NCBI GenBank assembly: GCA_948146395.1
Contig: OX411548.1
Location: 38,655,737-38,719,736, forward strand
Direction: 5' to 3'
Source: Fragum whitleyi
Taxonomy: Eukaryota; Mollusca; Bivalvia; Cardiida; Cardiidae
Length of the DNA: 64,000 bases
Below are positions 22,501 through 34,431 of the stretch, in pieces (position 1 is the stretch's first letter; each line of letters opens with the position of its first letter). Both the position numbers and the translations under genes were made by a program. Under the pieces are notes generated by a model that was given only the letters and a program-made list of their open reading frames with translations, made no database searches and had not been told where the DNA came from.

Positions 22501-24294
22501 AGATAAAATCCACACTACAATTCTGGTCAGGTGCCGAAGAGGCTACATTGTATTGATTTCCAAGGATCAACTCTGTAAAGTAGTATGAAAACAAACTGAA
22601 ACCAACTTTATAATCGGTCGCTGCATATTTCGATTTTTTTAAAAGCCTTCAGGGAAATAATTGTATGATGGATAACTAATATCGAAAAACATTTTATTCA
22701 ATGATTTCAGTATGAAATTTATTTAAAATGAGAACCCACACAATAGTCAAAGCAAAACACCAAGCCACCTTTGAAAAAGTCACATGCTAACCGCGGAGAA
22801 AATCCATAATTTCAGCCGGACAATTCCCTTTATGTTGTAAACATTAAATGACTTATATTGTGACAAATTAAAGCTGAGTAAAGAAAACATTTGTTTGCTA
22901 GAATTTTTTTTAGAAAATTCAGAAATCGTACATTAATGTCACCCACTATTCTTTATTTTGTAATGAGCGGTACCCCATATTTCAAGCGAATTTTACTGCA
23001 TTTCAAAATATTGCTTGAGCCAAATTTGTTTTTCGAATCACCATGTGAACAGGCTATTTAAAAATCATTGGAATTTGCACCATTATCAACAATTAGATAT
23101 ATTTTTTATGCTTTGTACATACAACCATTTAGAAGATGGTTTCCGAAGATGTTTATACATTTATATAAAAACTTCCCGTTGTTTAGAAACTGGTTTATAC
23201 TACATTTAATCAAAGGAATTGTTTAAGAAACGCATGTTTGTATTTTAAAGTGACATTAACATTCAGCCTTTATAGTTGCTTAATTTTAGAGGTACCCCTA
23301 TTCATATAAGCTCTGTATGTATTAATAATGATCTGATCTTGGCATTTCAGATTAACGCAAAGCAAATATTTCGATGAATGTGTTTTCTATCTGTAAATGA
23401 AACAAAAGTCCGAATGAATTATCGATAATGCGTCAGACGAAACCAATAAATAACTTCTCATTAACACTTCTACACCTTGAAATAGGAAACATTCCTTTTC
23501 TATTCCCTATATTTATTAATTTCCTTTATTGAAATGTGGGTTCTCAAACAACAAGTACTGTTTCATTAACTATAGTTCTGCAAGAAATGGTGAGGTCCGA
23601 GAAACCGTTATCTCCTATCATTTTCAATGTGGAATTGATCTTTGATCACTCACTTGAGATTGCAGGTCTATAGAGTTCAACTAGATTTATGTTTCAAAAT
23701 GTAATCTTAATTGTCGAATAATATTTATTTAATTTAATTGTGTACATTGAGATTATTGCATTGTGATTGGCTTAACAGTTTATTTTATTCCTTATTCGGA
23801 AAACCATTTTGAATATGCAGCTACAAAGCAGTCCAATTACAAGAGCGTTTCTTTTTTTAGTAAATCTGAACAGTTTTGCTTCGATATATACTTAGCAAAA
23901 AAAGAAATATTACATACTTAATGGTCTGTTTTGAATGACTTACAGTGGCTATAGGCCAACTTTATTTACATGTGTTAATTGGACTAGCTACAGAGACTAC
24001 ACAGACGCAGGGATTTGCGCGATTGAAGCGAGTCCGAGCTAATGCGTCTGTAACTTCCGGTTTTTGAGCTACCCAAAGTTCATTTTGAGTGATTTTTGTT
24101 ACACAGTCACACTCATTCCCTAGCATCGGCACGAAAAAACAAAATTTCTTGTACATTTTTATTGAAACGGGTATGTAACAACAATCGAATAAAGGCAGGA
24201 ATCAGACTAAAGGTATACATAGAGCTTGAATGTCTGTTTATAACGCCACTCTTAAGTTTGGCTACTCACATTTTAACATCTGAGTTAAGAACTG
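22501..24294. other. No feature seen
   Basis: AT-rich sequence without supported genes or repeats. Short open frames have no recognisable content. Confidence 0.45.
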
Positions 24295-24545
24295 CCGCGC
24301 CCGTTTAGGACAATCGGTTACGCGTCTGGTTTTCATTCATCGGGTCGTGGGTTCGACCTCTGGCTCGGCCGTCTTTCATCCCATATTTGACAAAAAGCAT
24401 TGTGATAAGTGTCATTTCTCTCCCACACAAGTGATACGCCTAGGAGAGAATGGCGACTGGTGCCTCAGATGAAAGCTCTAGTTGTACTGTGAGAAACGAC
24501 AAGAAACTATGGATAGGTGCACCAACGGTCGAATCTTAAATGTTA
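24295..24545 (+). mobile_element. tRNA-headed SINE, second subfamily
   Basis: The head is CCGCGCCCGTTTAGG, then B box GGGTTCGACCTC and GGCTCGGCC. The body is CATCCCATATTTGACAAAA, then GTGAGAAACGACAAGAAAC, then ATGGATAGGTGCACCAACGG. The body matches the minus-strand SINE at 56455-56740 (GTGAAACGACAT, ATGGATAGATGCATCAGCCG). The final GCGGCG tail is degraded here. Confidence 0.7.
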
Positions 24546-27119
24546 AACTATCGAAAGTCACCTTGAAACCCAAACATCCGGTACTGACCCTTCCATAAAC
24601 CGACGGATATTGCCTTCAAGTTTCATGTAATAGTAACATCTGTATTCTTTATAGTTTCATAGCGATACTACAGCCCTCAGTAAGTCATGTAAAGTTTCTT
24701 TTTTTGCTGAGTATATTATATCATAAGATATGAAGAGTTTATTTGCTGATTTCATAGAGGAATGAACCTCTCAAGACCTTATCACACCGTGTGATTAGGT
24801 TTTTAGATTCAAACTTCTACGGAATTACCAAATACTCTCTTAATCTCTTAAATCAATCACCACTTTTGTGGCAGCGGAGGGTCTTATTTGGCCTATGAAA
24901 GTTGAACCAATTCGGGTTACTACAATTTCCAATGTCTCGAAAATGGCAACAGAAAAAAAAACATGTCTGATCTAAGGCGTAGGCAATCAAAGTAAAATTT
25001 TGCAGACTATAAACATTCATAGAAGCCCATATACGGTAACTATTTTTCTTGGCGATTAAAAGACAAGTTTGTTCTTAAATAGAAATAACTAAAAAAGTTT
25101 AGGAAGATCAAAAAGTTTAAGGGATTTCCGGAACATAATCCTAACCAAACCAAACTTTATATCCTTTGTCTTAATATTATAAGGACCTTGAGGGTAGTAC
25201 TAGACATTGCGAACAGTTTCTTGATGTGGTTTTATCAATTTCACTTAGAACAACGCCTCTCTGTATTACATTGTATCAGTCCACCCCATTCTTTTAACAT
25301 GGCTTCTATAACCTAGCGTATTGTCATTTGAAAAGATTTTAATAACAAAAACCATCTGCAGACTAACCATCCATCATTCACAAACAATAGCGTTTCATTA
25401 CCTTATCTCATCTGTAACCATTTGTTCTCATTCTTTGCGGTCTCCATTGTTTTAATGTATTGCGACAGTTTCCTGGCCATAGTCAACTTTATGATTTTCG
25501 ATCTTCACTGTGTACAAATAATTTTACTTTAAACTTGATGTACGATTGAGACTCTTAGATTTGTCTCGCATTGATATATGTTTTGGCTTTTGATTTACTT
25601 TAAGTGGACTTTAGCTTAAGAATAGATTTTAGAAGAAACTAAATGCTAAAAATTCAATTCTGATAAAACCTGCGTCTAAATTGCGTCAAAGCCGAACGAC
25701 AATTTTGTAAATAGTACAGATCCGTGCAATCTCTTTTGAAACACGTTTACCCATATTGAATTCAATAATTATTCATATGCAATATTTCTGATAGTTTGTA
25801 AATATACTGCATTTATTGCTTCTTACAAAAGAAGTAAAAAAAGTAAAGAAATTCTTGGTTAAAACCGCGATTAACTGAAAAACTTATCATTCAGATAAGT
25901 TAATCAGCCATTATTTTTCAATAATGATACTACGAACGTATTGAATATATTAAATATATCGATGTACATGTATATAAAGATATGTAGGAACTCATTCATA
26001 CATTAATTTTACCTGAATCAATAGATTGGGAGGAGAGGAATACATGTATTTGTTCCGTCACTTTGTCTGGTCGTAAATTAAACTGTCTGTCATCGTATTT
26101 ATTTGCAAATTACTAAAACTGAATGTTACTTTAAATCAGTTCTTGCTTGGTCGTTTAAATTTTGGGCCGCCAATAACATGCGAGTTTGAAAATGAATTAA
26201 ACCACTTACTTTTATTATTCGCCGACCATTGAAAGTTTAAATCATGTTTAACATTTCATGAAGTTATTTTGATGTTTATATCGGATGTAGCCAAACCAAC
26301 TAAAATACTGATATTTGAATGTATGAAATTTAGAATATGGAGCTCATAATTATTTTCCTGAATTATTGATCAAGTCAGAGTATGACTTTGTGTGGCATAA
26401 TTAAAAGATTTCATTGATAAAAACGATGTTTACTCTTACTACGTTGGCGGTTGATTATTTTTCTCCTTATTCTAGCATAGGAGAAAATGAAAAAAATATC
26501 ACATAGTTAGATTTTTCTAAATGGCTATAAACCAGATTTTATTAATTAAGGAGCATATGAAAGAAAACGTTCTTTTAGTGTATTTTTACCGAACCTGAAG
26601 AGTTGAAATTGTAAAGTTTTGTAGAAGATATTATTTTGTTTGATCTACTTATTTTTTTCTAATCTTATTGATTTGTGCGTCTGCATACAATCTTTTGTTG
26701 ATTAACCAAAAGTGAACCCCAATCTTTGAAAAATAAACCCTATATCTCTAAAGAAACTCTCCAAGAGCAAAGAAAAGAAAGGAGAGAAAACAAATACAGA
26801 AAGCGCATTAAAAATAGATGTGATTCGTCATGTGTGTTCCTGACGAGGCCCCCAGGCGATACTATCTATCACCGTCAGATCTACAAGTCACCCAGAGCTT
26901 CGCGAGCTCATTTACCACCGGATGTGGATCAATCGTGTGTGTTCAAAACCACGTGACTTCACGTGACAACGCGTTCTACCTGTAGGGGACGCTTTGTTTG
27001 TTGAACATTATAGAGAAAAGTGAGCTGTCATTAGAGTTAAAATGCTTTCAAAGTTATTTTAATGAAAATATTGTTTTATACCTCCCATAACCAATGGTAT
27101 GGGAAGGATACTATAATTG
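24546..27119. other. No supported gene
   Basis: The segment 24715-24775 resembles 62463-62520 over ~55 bp (TTTATTTGCTGATTTCATAGAGG against CTATTTGTTGATTTCATGGAGG), a probable old dispersed repeat. A GC-richer patch at 26820-26990 contains CCACGTGACTTCACGTGAC (two E-boxes) and a 76-codon frame without a domain. Confidence 0.4.
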
Positions 27120-27124
27120 CTACT

Positions 27125-27395
27125 CTTTGTCCGTCAAGTTGTTTGTCTGATAATCTAGAGGTCCCGGGTTCGATCCCCGACGGCAGCACCCATTCTTTCC
27201 GACTATTTGTCTCTTAACAATGGGTTGATAATCGTAGTCCTGTGTGAGATAGCAGTTGGAGGCTAGGAAAGGATGTGATGGTTGTACTGGTGAGAGAAAT
27301 ACCAGGGAACCATTGTTAGGTGCTCCAGCCGCCGCGATATAACTGAAAAAATGCTGAAAGCGGCGTAAAACTCCATTCAATCAATCAATAAATGT
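27125..27395 (+). mobile_element. tRNA-derived SINE, head diverged
   Basis: B box GGGTTCGATCCC is at about 27167. The body GGGTTGATAATCGTAG and GGCTAGGAAAGGATG follows. The tail is CCGCCGCGATATAACTG then GCTGAAAGCGGCGTAAAACT, closing in TCAATCAATCAATAAA. The body is closest to the copy at 2303. The A-box half is degraded. Confidence 0.85.
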
Positions 27396-27799
27396 TTATC
27401 TGAAGGCGGACATAGATTTATCGATACATTTTCTCTAACAGGGCGTGCAGTTACTGAAAATGCTTAAACTCAAGAATGTTTTAACTCAAGATGATCTTTT
27501 TCACACGGTAGGCTGAAAGTATCGAAATACATGTCTTCACTGCAATAGGGTTCAGAATAATCTCCTCTTTAGGAATATAGGTTCAGGAAGTTTACTGACA
27601 GACACAGATGGTAAACCTGTATAGCCAAATTTGACATTTGATCACTCAGTTAAACTTATACATCAAAAACTGCTTGAATTCATAATCACCATGACTCGTA
27701 GTTGTATCCGTCAGATATTGATTTAATCTTTAATTGTCTTTAATTAACTATCTTGGTTTATCTTACGCAGGTCAATCTTTACCGAAGTCGTATTATTGA
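27396..27799. other. No feature seen
   Basis: Nothing is supported in this spacer. Confidence 0.5.
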
Positions 27800-28190
27800 A
27801 GTATTCTGCGTTATTAATGAACTGGCAGGGCGGGGCTTAGCCGTGACGTAATTTGGTGAGTTTACTTTTCAATAGTTTGGGTTCTTTCAAATTTTAGTCG
27901 GTAATCATCGTTAACTCGTGCAAATAACTGTATCCTAAAACCTAAAGGATTCATGTGCTTTGAGAGAGTGAACATATATCATCGTTTTGTTACCCAACCC
28001 TCGTAACTTCAGCTTGGATAAGCTGAAGTTACGTGGGTTTGGTTACCAACCAACGATTTTAGGTTCCGAGTTATACGCGCCCACCATCTATAGAAGAATG
28101 TCATTATGAATAAAAGCTGTTTTCCCTTAACCTTAAGTGCAACGACCCGTTACTTAGGCTCCGCCCTGCCAGGGCATTTATCATGGATAA
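27800..28190 (+). mobile_element. Family F hairpin MITE copy 1
   Basis: The left end is GTATTCTGCGTTATTAATGA then ACTGGCAGGGCGGGGCTTAG. The right end in reverse complement is GTATTATCCATGATAAATG then CCCTGGCAGGGCGGAGCCTA, giving ~40-bp inverted ends. The centre is a perfect hairpin at 28002-28033 with arms CGTAACTTCAGCTT and a GGAT loop. A second copy lies at 51523-51902. There is no coding capacity. Confidence 0.8.
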
Positions 28191-28919
28191 TACCACACTG
28201 GTCACCACCAGCACATGGTTGTATAAACGTTGGTTAGTTTTAACCATTTCATTAATCCCGTGTTTGGGTAACCAATTTGGTTAAAAACTGGTTGCATAAA
28301 GGTTTGGTTAAATTTAACCGAGGCAAAATTGTTGAGTTGAGTAAGCGAAAGGTAAAAATGGCGGAAAATGTTTTATAATCCTCACTTCAAACTCACAAAA
28401 AATGTTTTCAACAGATACGAATGGCGATTTCAAAGCTACGTATTAACCTCGTCTAGAACAGAAAAATAGTTACACCCTTCTAATCTCGCTAAAATCACTT
28501 CTATTCCAGACCTAGTTAATGTTAAAATATCCAAAAGTCTTAATAAGATTCCTTTTTATCTTAATGTTTTGAAAAATGTAACCATAGGTTAATGTTTTCT
28601 GAGTATATTAACTAGATATTATCCCGGTGGTTGAAGACAAATACGGATGTTCGTAAGGGTTGCAAACCCATAAATACTAATTGGGGTATTTTCTCAATGA
28701 AAATAAAATAAAATAAAATTAAAAACGAATAGCAAATTATTAAGCATATGAAAAAGTATGTTTTTACTTTTGGTTATCAACTTTCATACTTTTTACTCAT
28801 ACTTATATTCATATGAACAGTTTATTAAGCCTACGATGTAAGAGTAAGACATGAATGATAACTGGAAGCAATGGCATGATAAATTAATGATAATAGGTAA
28901 AACATTGCGATACCATTAC
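28191..28919. repeat. Spacer with a ~30-bp direct repeat
   Basis: TGGTTGTATAAACGTTGGTTAG at 28216 and TGGTTGCATAAAGGTTTGGTTA at 28289 are diverged direct repeats. Both end in TTTAACC. The rest of the stretch shows nothing. Confidence 0.45.
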
Positions 28920-29030
28920 AAACTCTTCATTTTTATCCCCCCTCATTGTAAAGATCGGGGACATATTTCTTTTTATTGCAGTCTGTTTGTTTGCCTGTCT
29001 GTTTGTCCGTCTGTCTGTAAAACATAACCA
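28920..29030 (+). repeat. Start fragment of a mollusc-type degenerate repeat
   Basis: GGGGACATATTTCTTTTTAT is followed by a CTGTCTGTTTGTCCGTCTGT run. The same opening, GGGGGCATATTGTTTTACCG then a GTCTGTCTT-rich run, begins the array at 52120. The downstream units are absent here. Confidence 0.5.
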
Positions 29031-29592
29031 AAGAAAAACTTAGCACTTCGGATTTCGTAAAGCGTATAATTGCAATCCAATAAAATATAGAATTCTGATT
29101 GGTTAAAATCGCGCCATGTGGAGAAATCCATTGCACTTTATTTCTGTATAAAATACAATAGGTCTTTCGGGAAATCCCCGACCTTCGATCTGCAAGTCCT
29201 GGGTTGTAGGAACTCGAATTAAACTAATTCCCGGTCATCAACGCAACATTGCAATTTAATGAGCCGACTTAAACTTTGAAAACAGCGAGTCGACGACGAC
29301 CATCAAGCAACCCTCTCAACTGAGACCGACCACGCCGTTTTCGTTTAAAAATACAGACTAACTTGGCAGAAACAAGTTCTTTGTCAAAAGTACCTCTACG
29401 AATTTCAAAATTGTCGTTTATCTGTGTATCATTTGATTTACTTTATGACATTTAACTTTGATAGCGAGATAAAAAAAAAACACGATCTAAAAATAGATTG
29501 TGTAATCTATACGCGCAGAAAGTAGACTTGAAGCTTGAATGTTTGGCCGAGTATTTTAATAGTTTCTTCGATCTAGAGGATTGCAATTATAA
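29031..29592. other. No feature seen
   Basis: The 29160-29345 segment is less AT-rich but no RNA or coding signal holds up. Confidence 0.4.
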
Positions 29593-29727
29593 GGGACGAG
29601 TGTCTTTTTCACTGCGTTTATTGGGGTATAATAAGCAATTGCCTTAGCACATGATTTAAACATTTCCATGTGCTAAGGCAATTGCACTTAATACCCATAT
29701 AAACGCAGTGAAAAAGACACTAATCCC
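29593..29727. repeat. 135-bp palindrome with ~61-bp arms
   Basis: The left arm is 29593-29653 and the right arm 29667-29727, separated by ATTTAAACATTTC. Matching blocks include AGTGTCTTTTTCACTGCGTT and GCAATTGCCTTAGCACATG, with only a few mismatches and small gaps. It is probably a hairpin MITE present once in this window. A fragment of a degenerate mollusc-type repeat (CTTCTGTCCGTCTGCCACGC) follows at about 29740-29960. Confidence 0.85.
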
Positions 29728-30848
29728 TTTAATTAGTCCCCTACCGGCGAAGGCGAAGAGGATTTGAGATATTTACGTTTGTACTTAACCCTTCTGTCCG
29801 TCTGCCACGCAATCAGTTTTCAAGAATTTTTTCTAAACTCTCGGCATCATGTAACTGATATTTGGTATGTGAGTCTGCATCACAGTTCTCCGGACTTTTT
29901 TCCTAAACGCTTTAATTTGAAAAACGTTTGTTTGCATTAAGTTTGAATAAATGACTTACAAACCCTAATTCGAGTTATATTTCGGTTCAGTGAATTTTAT
30001 TGAAATGCATATTGAGTGATATACTGAAAATCATATGCACCAACTCAATTCTACTTTATTCAAGCAATCGGCTACAAAAAAAAGCCATTGACAATTTACA
30101 CAGATAATATGAATGGAATTGTGCATAAAATGAAGGAAAAAATACTAAATCAAATATGTAAGTATCAAAAAACATAAAAATATAACGTTAAAATGGACTA
30201 AAACAGAGGCACATGTCATTTCACAATATCAATCTTGACGATCAAGGTCAAAGTTATTAATTTTCAGATATATATGATATACTTTGCAAAAAAAATAGGC
30301 CAAGGGCATTCGATAAATGCAATCTGTCAACTCTGAATTTCTCAACATCTCGTCTTGTGTACATGTACCATGAATTCCGTTTTGTCAATTTGAAATCATG
30401 ATCAGAAAGTATTAATTCTATGAGATCTCAAAGTGACGTCATAGCGACTACATCAAGCCAGTTAAAACGCCAAGGCACGTGCAGCTAGCATCAAATCAAA
30501 CCAATGTTAGTTATTAAACGTTCATCTACCGACCTTAAACAAATTTTACGACCATTTAAAATCATGTTAACTGACCATAAAGGGGAATGTTCAGATTCAT
30601 ATTAAGTCCCCCGTCTCTTAATGAAGGATGGTATTTCTTTACTGAGTTTTTAGAGGTCGTCGGATCAATTTTTCTCCAAATAAGGAGATGTACGATTTCA
30701 TGCCCTGACATCCAAAAGGAGACCCCATTTATGCAGGTTTTTAAAGTTATTACATACATTTCTGTACATCCAGGATTTTATTTTACTACCAGGAATCCAT
30801 CTTCTTTTTTTTTATAAAAGCGCATCAAAACGAAAAAAAAAGATCAGA
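29728..30848. other. No supported gene; degenerate repeat fragment at its start
   Basis: Bases 29740-29960 look like a decayed unit of the mollusc-type repeat. One TGACGTCA octamer lies near 30434. Opposed 65- and 76-codon frames at 30562-30817 overlap on both strands and have no domain. Confidence 0.4.
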
Positions 30849-31090
30849 GCCGAGTTTATAAAACTTTTCTCGGGCTCAACTGAGAAATTGCCTTAATTTT
30901 AGATTTATATACATGTAAATATATGAAAATAAAAGATAATATTGATAAGTTGTTATTTATAACAACTTATCAATATTATCTTTTATGTTAATACATTAAA
31001 ATTAGTATAAAACAGAATGACGGCTTTAATGTCAAATTGAAATTTGAGAAAAATTTGAATTAAATGAGAAAAGTTTTATAACCTCGGGCC
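30849..31090. mobile_element. Hairpin element with 26-bp perfect central palindrome
   Basis: The ends GCCGAGTTTATAAAACTTTT and, in reverse complement, GCCCGAGGTTATAAAACTTT form ~23-bp inverted repeats. The centre 30931-30984 is a perfect palindrome with two 26-bp arms starting AAAAGATAATATTGATAAGT and a 2-base TT loop. It is single-copy in this window and non-coding. Confidence 0.8.
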
Positions 31091-32846
31091 CAGGTGGTTT
31101 AGAAAAGATGTTTGAGTAAAAAGGATAAATTGTTTCTTATAAGTATTTTCCACGATTCCCACAATAATTGGACCCAACACAATTCGCTTTCTCATTCGAA
31201 AGCGCTCATCCTCAACAAACATGCATTAGGAACGTTTTAAAAGGCGTCCCCTCTGTTAGTTGCTGATTATTCGTGAGGAAACTCTATGTTGTGTGTTTTT
31301 AAGATGTACATTAAGAGATTTTAAAAGAGGTCGAAAAAATGGTATCAACCCACTCGTTAGTTTTGAAGTTCTTCCGTTATTGTTATATCAAATCTAAATG
31401 TATCTATTTGTTTTAAATCAATTTCAAGAGCTCCTTTTGATTTGAACAAAAAAAAAAAAAAAAAAAAAAAAAAAGAAATATAACCGGTATATTATTTCAT
31501 ATGATAGTTATTCTAATTCATATGCGACGTTTCTTTTTATTTAGTTTCGGAGTACCAAAGGTCGATTCAATGAGTTAAATGGACGAATTGGCATTTGACA
31601 CCCGAGTTTGCTCTTTGATCAGAATTACTCTCGGTACATAAAATGTTATTAATCAATAGATGGGCCTCAGTTCGCATGAGATGGCAACTCTTTTTCGTGC
31701 AACTTTAATAAAGTATCTTAAAGTAACTCCCGCTTCGTGATATAATAACCATACTTCCTAAGGATTATGTTTAAGAGTACATGTATTAGATAATTTATGG
31801 AAAAAAAGTTACAAAAACACCTTGGCACGTTATACGAATAGAAACCCAAGGCATTGTCAGCTCCTTGGCGACGTTTGCGTCGGTGTTTGCGTTGTTGTTG
31901 GTGTTGTGAATCGATTGCGTTAAAAATTGTAACTCTGGTCATGTATATGTTGCTATTAAAGATATCTTTATGCAACGTGGCATGTGTGTTGACCATAACA
32001 AGAGATATTTTGACCATTTATGACGATAACTCTAGAATGATGTTTTTAAGAGTCTTGCCCCATTTTTGATTTATTATATTTAATGTCTAAAAGATTGCAT
32101 TACATGTATCAAAGCTTGCAGTAGAGCGTTGATCACCGTTCTATTTTATGTTGCATGTATTTATTCGTGTACTTACTTTTTTTTCTTTTTTTTTTGCGAT
32201 GTGGGAAATCACGCAGCTAATCATTATTTCTTTATTTCATCATTCTTATGCTTATTTTGGTATCTTTTGCTCTCGTAAGTAAATAGGAATTTCTGGTATA
32301 ATCGAAGTTCGTTTTAATTTGACTATCTTTTTCGTTATCTTAGCAATGCATTAAGGTAGCAATGGACAGAGGCCTGCCGACCGGAAGTGTGTTTTCGTTT
32401 ATTTTACGACTCTTTTTTCCGCGTTCTTTAAAAAAGACCGGTAAGATTCTGCTAATAGAAATAACGCAGAACAATGATGGAAAAGTTTCATTACTTAGCT
32501 TCTATGCAGCATTTGATATTTATTTACTGACTTGATCATTGAATTTAACAATAAAAATACGTTATAAGCGTCATTCAATAAAGAGGGGTTACTAAAATAA
32601 AGAGAAAAAAATCTTATTTGCATGGAAAGGTATGCTGGTTTTTTTTACCATGTAAAGGAAATATGTGTTATTTAAACATATCAGAAAATAAGAAAAATGA
32701 ATTGGGTAATTTCTGAAAGAAAAAACAAGGATTTTTTCTCCCTTAAAACTACAAAAAATAGTGCATTTTAACTTTTGAAAGCACATTATGCAAATGCAAT
32801 TGATAAAAGAGAATTTTCCTTGTTAGCATTTATTGTGTATATGTAT
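31091..32846. other. No supported gene; A27 tract
   Basis: A27 lies at 31448-31474. The ACGTTTGCGTCGGTGTTTGC patch near 31870 gives opposed short frames without a domain. Nothing else is supported. Confidence 0.45.
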
Positions 32847-33288
32847 TACAGTTCGTTACATCGTGAAATTGACATTCACCTCAATCAAAACCATTCTAAT
32901 ACGATCACTCAGCGCTCCAATCATTCATTCCAAGCACTCACTCAAACCAATCAAAAACGTTCAAACCCGTTGAAAAATATAGAATCAACAACGTCATTCA
33001 AAATAAACTTGGATGGAAAAAAATCGCGATTTCACTGACATAATTCAAATTTATAAGCGTCTATTAGGTTCCTGAAGATATAGGAAGTTATCTATATAAT
33101 TTGTTTGCATATTTTATTAAAGGGAGGTAATCGATATCACTAATTTTGTTCATCCTGAACAAAAATTGTGATATAGGATTACCTCCCATCAAACTCACTC
33201 AAAACTCGCTCCACACACTCATTCAAATTCATTCCTTTATCATTCCAAAATAATTCACATTGTCAATTTCACGATGTAGTTAACTGTA
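32847..33288 (+). mobile_element. Family D MITE copy 1 (Tc1/mariner-type ends)
   Basis: The 438-bp element 32849-33286 is flanked by TA on both sides. It starts CAGTTCGTTACATCGTGAAA and ends in the complement of CAGTTAACTACATCGTGAAA. TA targets with CAGT termini are typical of the Tc1/mariner superfamily. A central hairpin at 33122-33187 has GGGAGGTAATC and GATTACCTCCC arms around GTTCATCCTGAAC. Both flanks of the centre carry CATTC/CACTC/GCTC motifs at roughly 10-12-bp spacing. It is non-coding and the 87-codon frame at its start is a shadow of these motifs. Confidence 0.85.
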
Positions 33289-34430
33289 GGTCTATCAATA
33301 TGTATCAGTTTTATAGCTATCAGCTAGTACCGAGTTTATGCTAGACCTAAAACGAATATAAACGTTTTACTGAAAAAAATGGCCGGTACAACTCAAGGGC
33401 AGATAACTCTAGCTTGAAAACGAGCGTGAAAAGGTGCCTTAAAATTTTGATTTTATGACTAAAAAACAATGTTAATCTTCAACATATGTGAACAAGAAAA
33501 TACTCATTGGAGGAATTAATGACGCCACGTGTTCATTGCTAACTTAACTGTAAGCTTATAACTGAAACTAGAAATAAGTACGGTATATAAATTCATTTGC
33601 TGATATTGATAAAACTACAAAATTAACAAAGATACAGGTTATCTATTGCATAATAAATGACATTCCTTTGTAAGGGTCTTTTAAGCCAAACTAAAACAGC
33701 GGACGAAGAAAGTATCTAATTTAAGATATTGATAAAACTATATACATGCAAACCTACTACCTTTAATTGGACGAGTCTTGATTTAGAGCTCTGATTTATT
33801 CATTTGAACTGTAACATGCAAAAACGAGCCACTCTCTTTTTCACACTGTTCTTCATAAGTTTGCAGGGTTTTTTTTAAACTTTAACACACATTTAATTTA
33901 CGTCTATATTTTTTTACATTCAGTTAAAAATTATTAGTTTAGTTGTATCTGGGTTAAAAAACTGAAATTAAAGTACCGTCGTTTAGGCAGGTTTTGCTGG
34001 AGAAATGATTATTTACACTAAGTCATTTAATCAATCAGATCGATTGTAACAGAAGCTTTACATATACGTTCGTCGGTATTTTCAAATCGTGCTTGGAGGG
34101 TAATATTTCATGAGCGAACAGTTTAACTACAACAAAGGGATATCGGGATGCTTGGCCCTGTCAAGAAGTAGCATGTTTTGATACACGACCCCTGTGTTAA
34201 TGGGGACCTTTAACACCTTTATGGACCTTTTAATGAATTTACCAGGCCACTGGTCAATACTGACCACATGGCTATGGGTTTTGACCCTTCAGTCAGTAAG
34301 GGCGATTCAGCTTTTGAGACATTTACCATTTGATAAGCACGGTGACCCAAAGATATAATTAACGCATAATTGACATTTCCTCCGATCAAAACAAGCCTAC
34401 ATCACTTCCTCAGTGTTCATTTCAAAACAC
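33289..34430. other. No feature seen
   Basis: A short imperfect hairpin, CACTGGTCAATACTGACCACATGG, lies near 34249. Nothing else is supported. Confidence 0.45.
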
Positions 34431-34431
34431 T

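Noticed and set aside
30562..30817. Opposed 65- and 76-codon frames
   Set aside because: Overlapping frames on both strands without domain, splice or promoter support.
32775..33038. 87-codon frame rich in His, Asn, Ser
   Set aside because: It translates the CATTC/CACTC motif run of family D; a similar shadow appears at 59147-59413.
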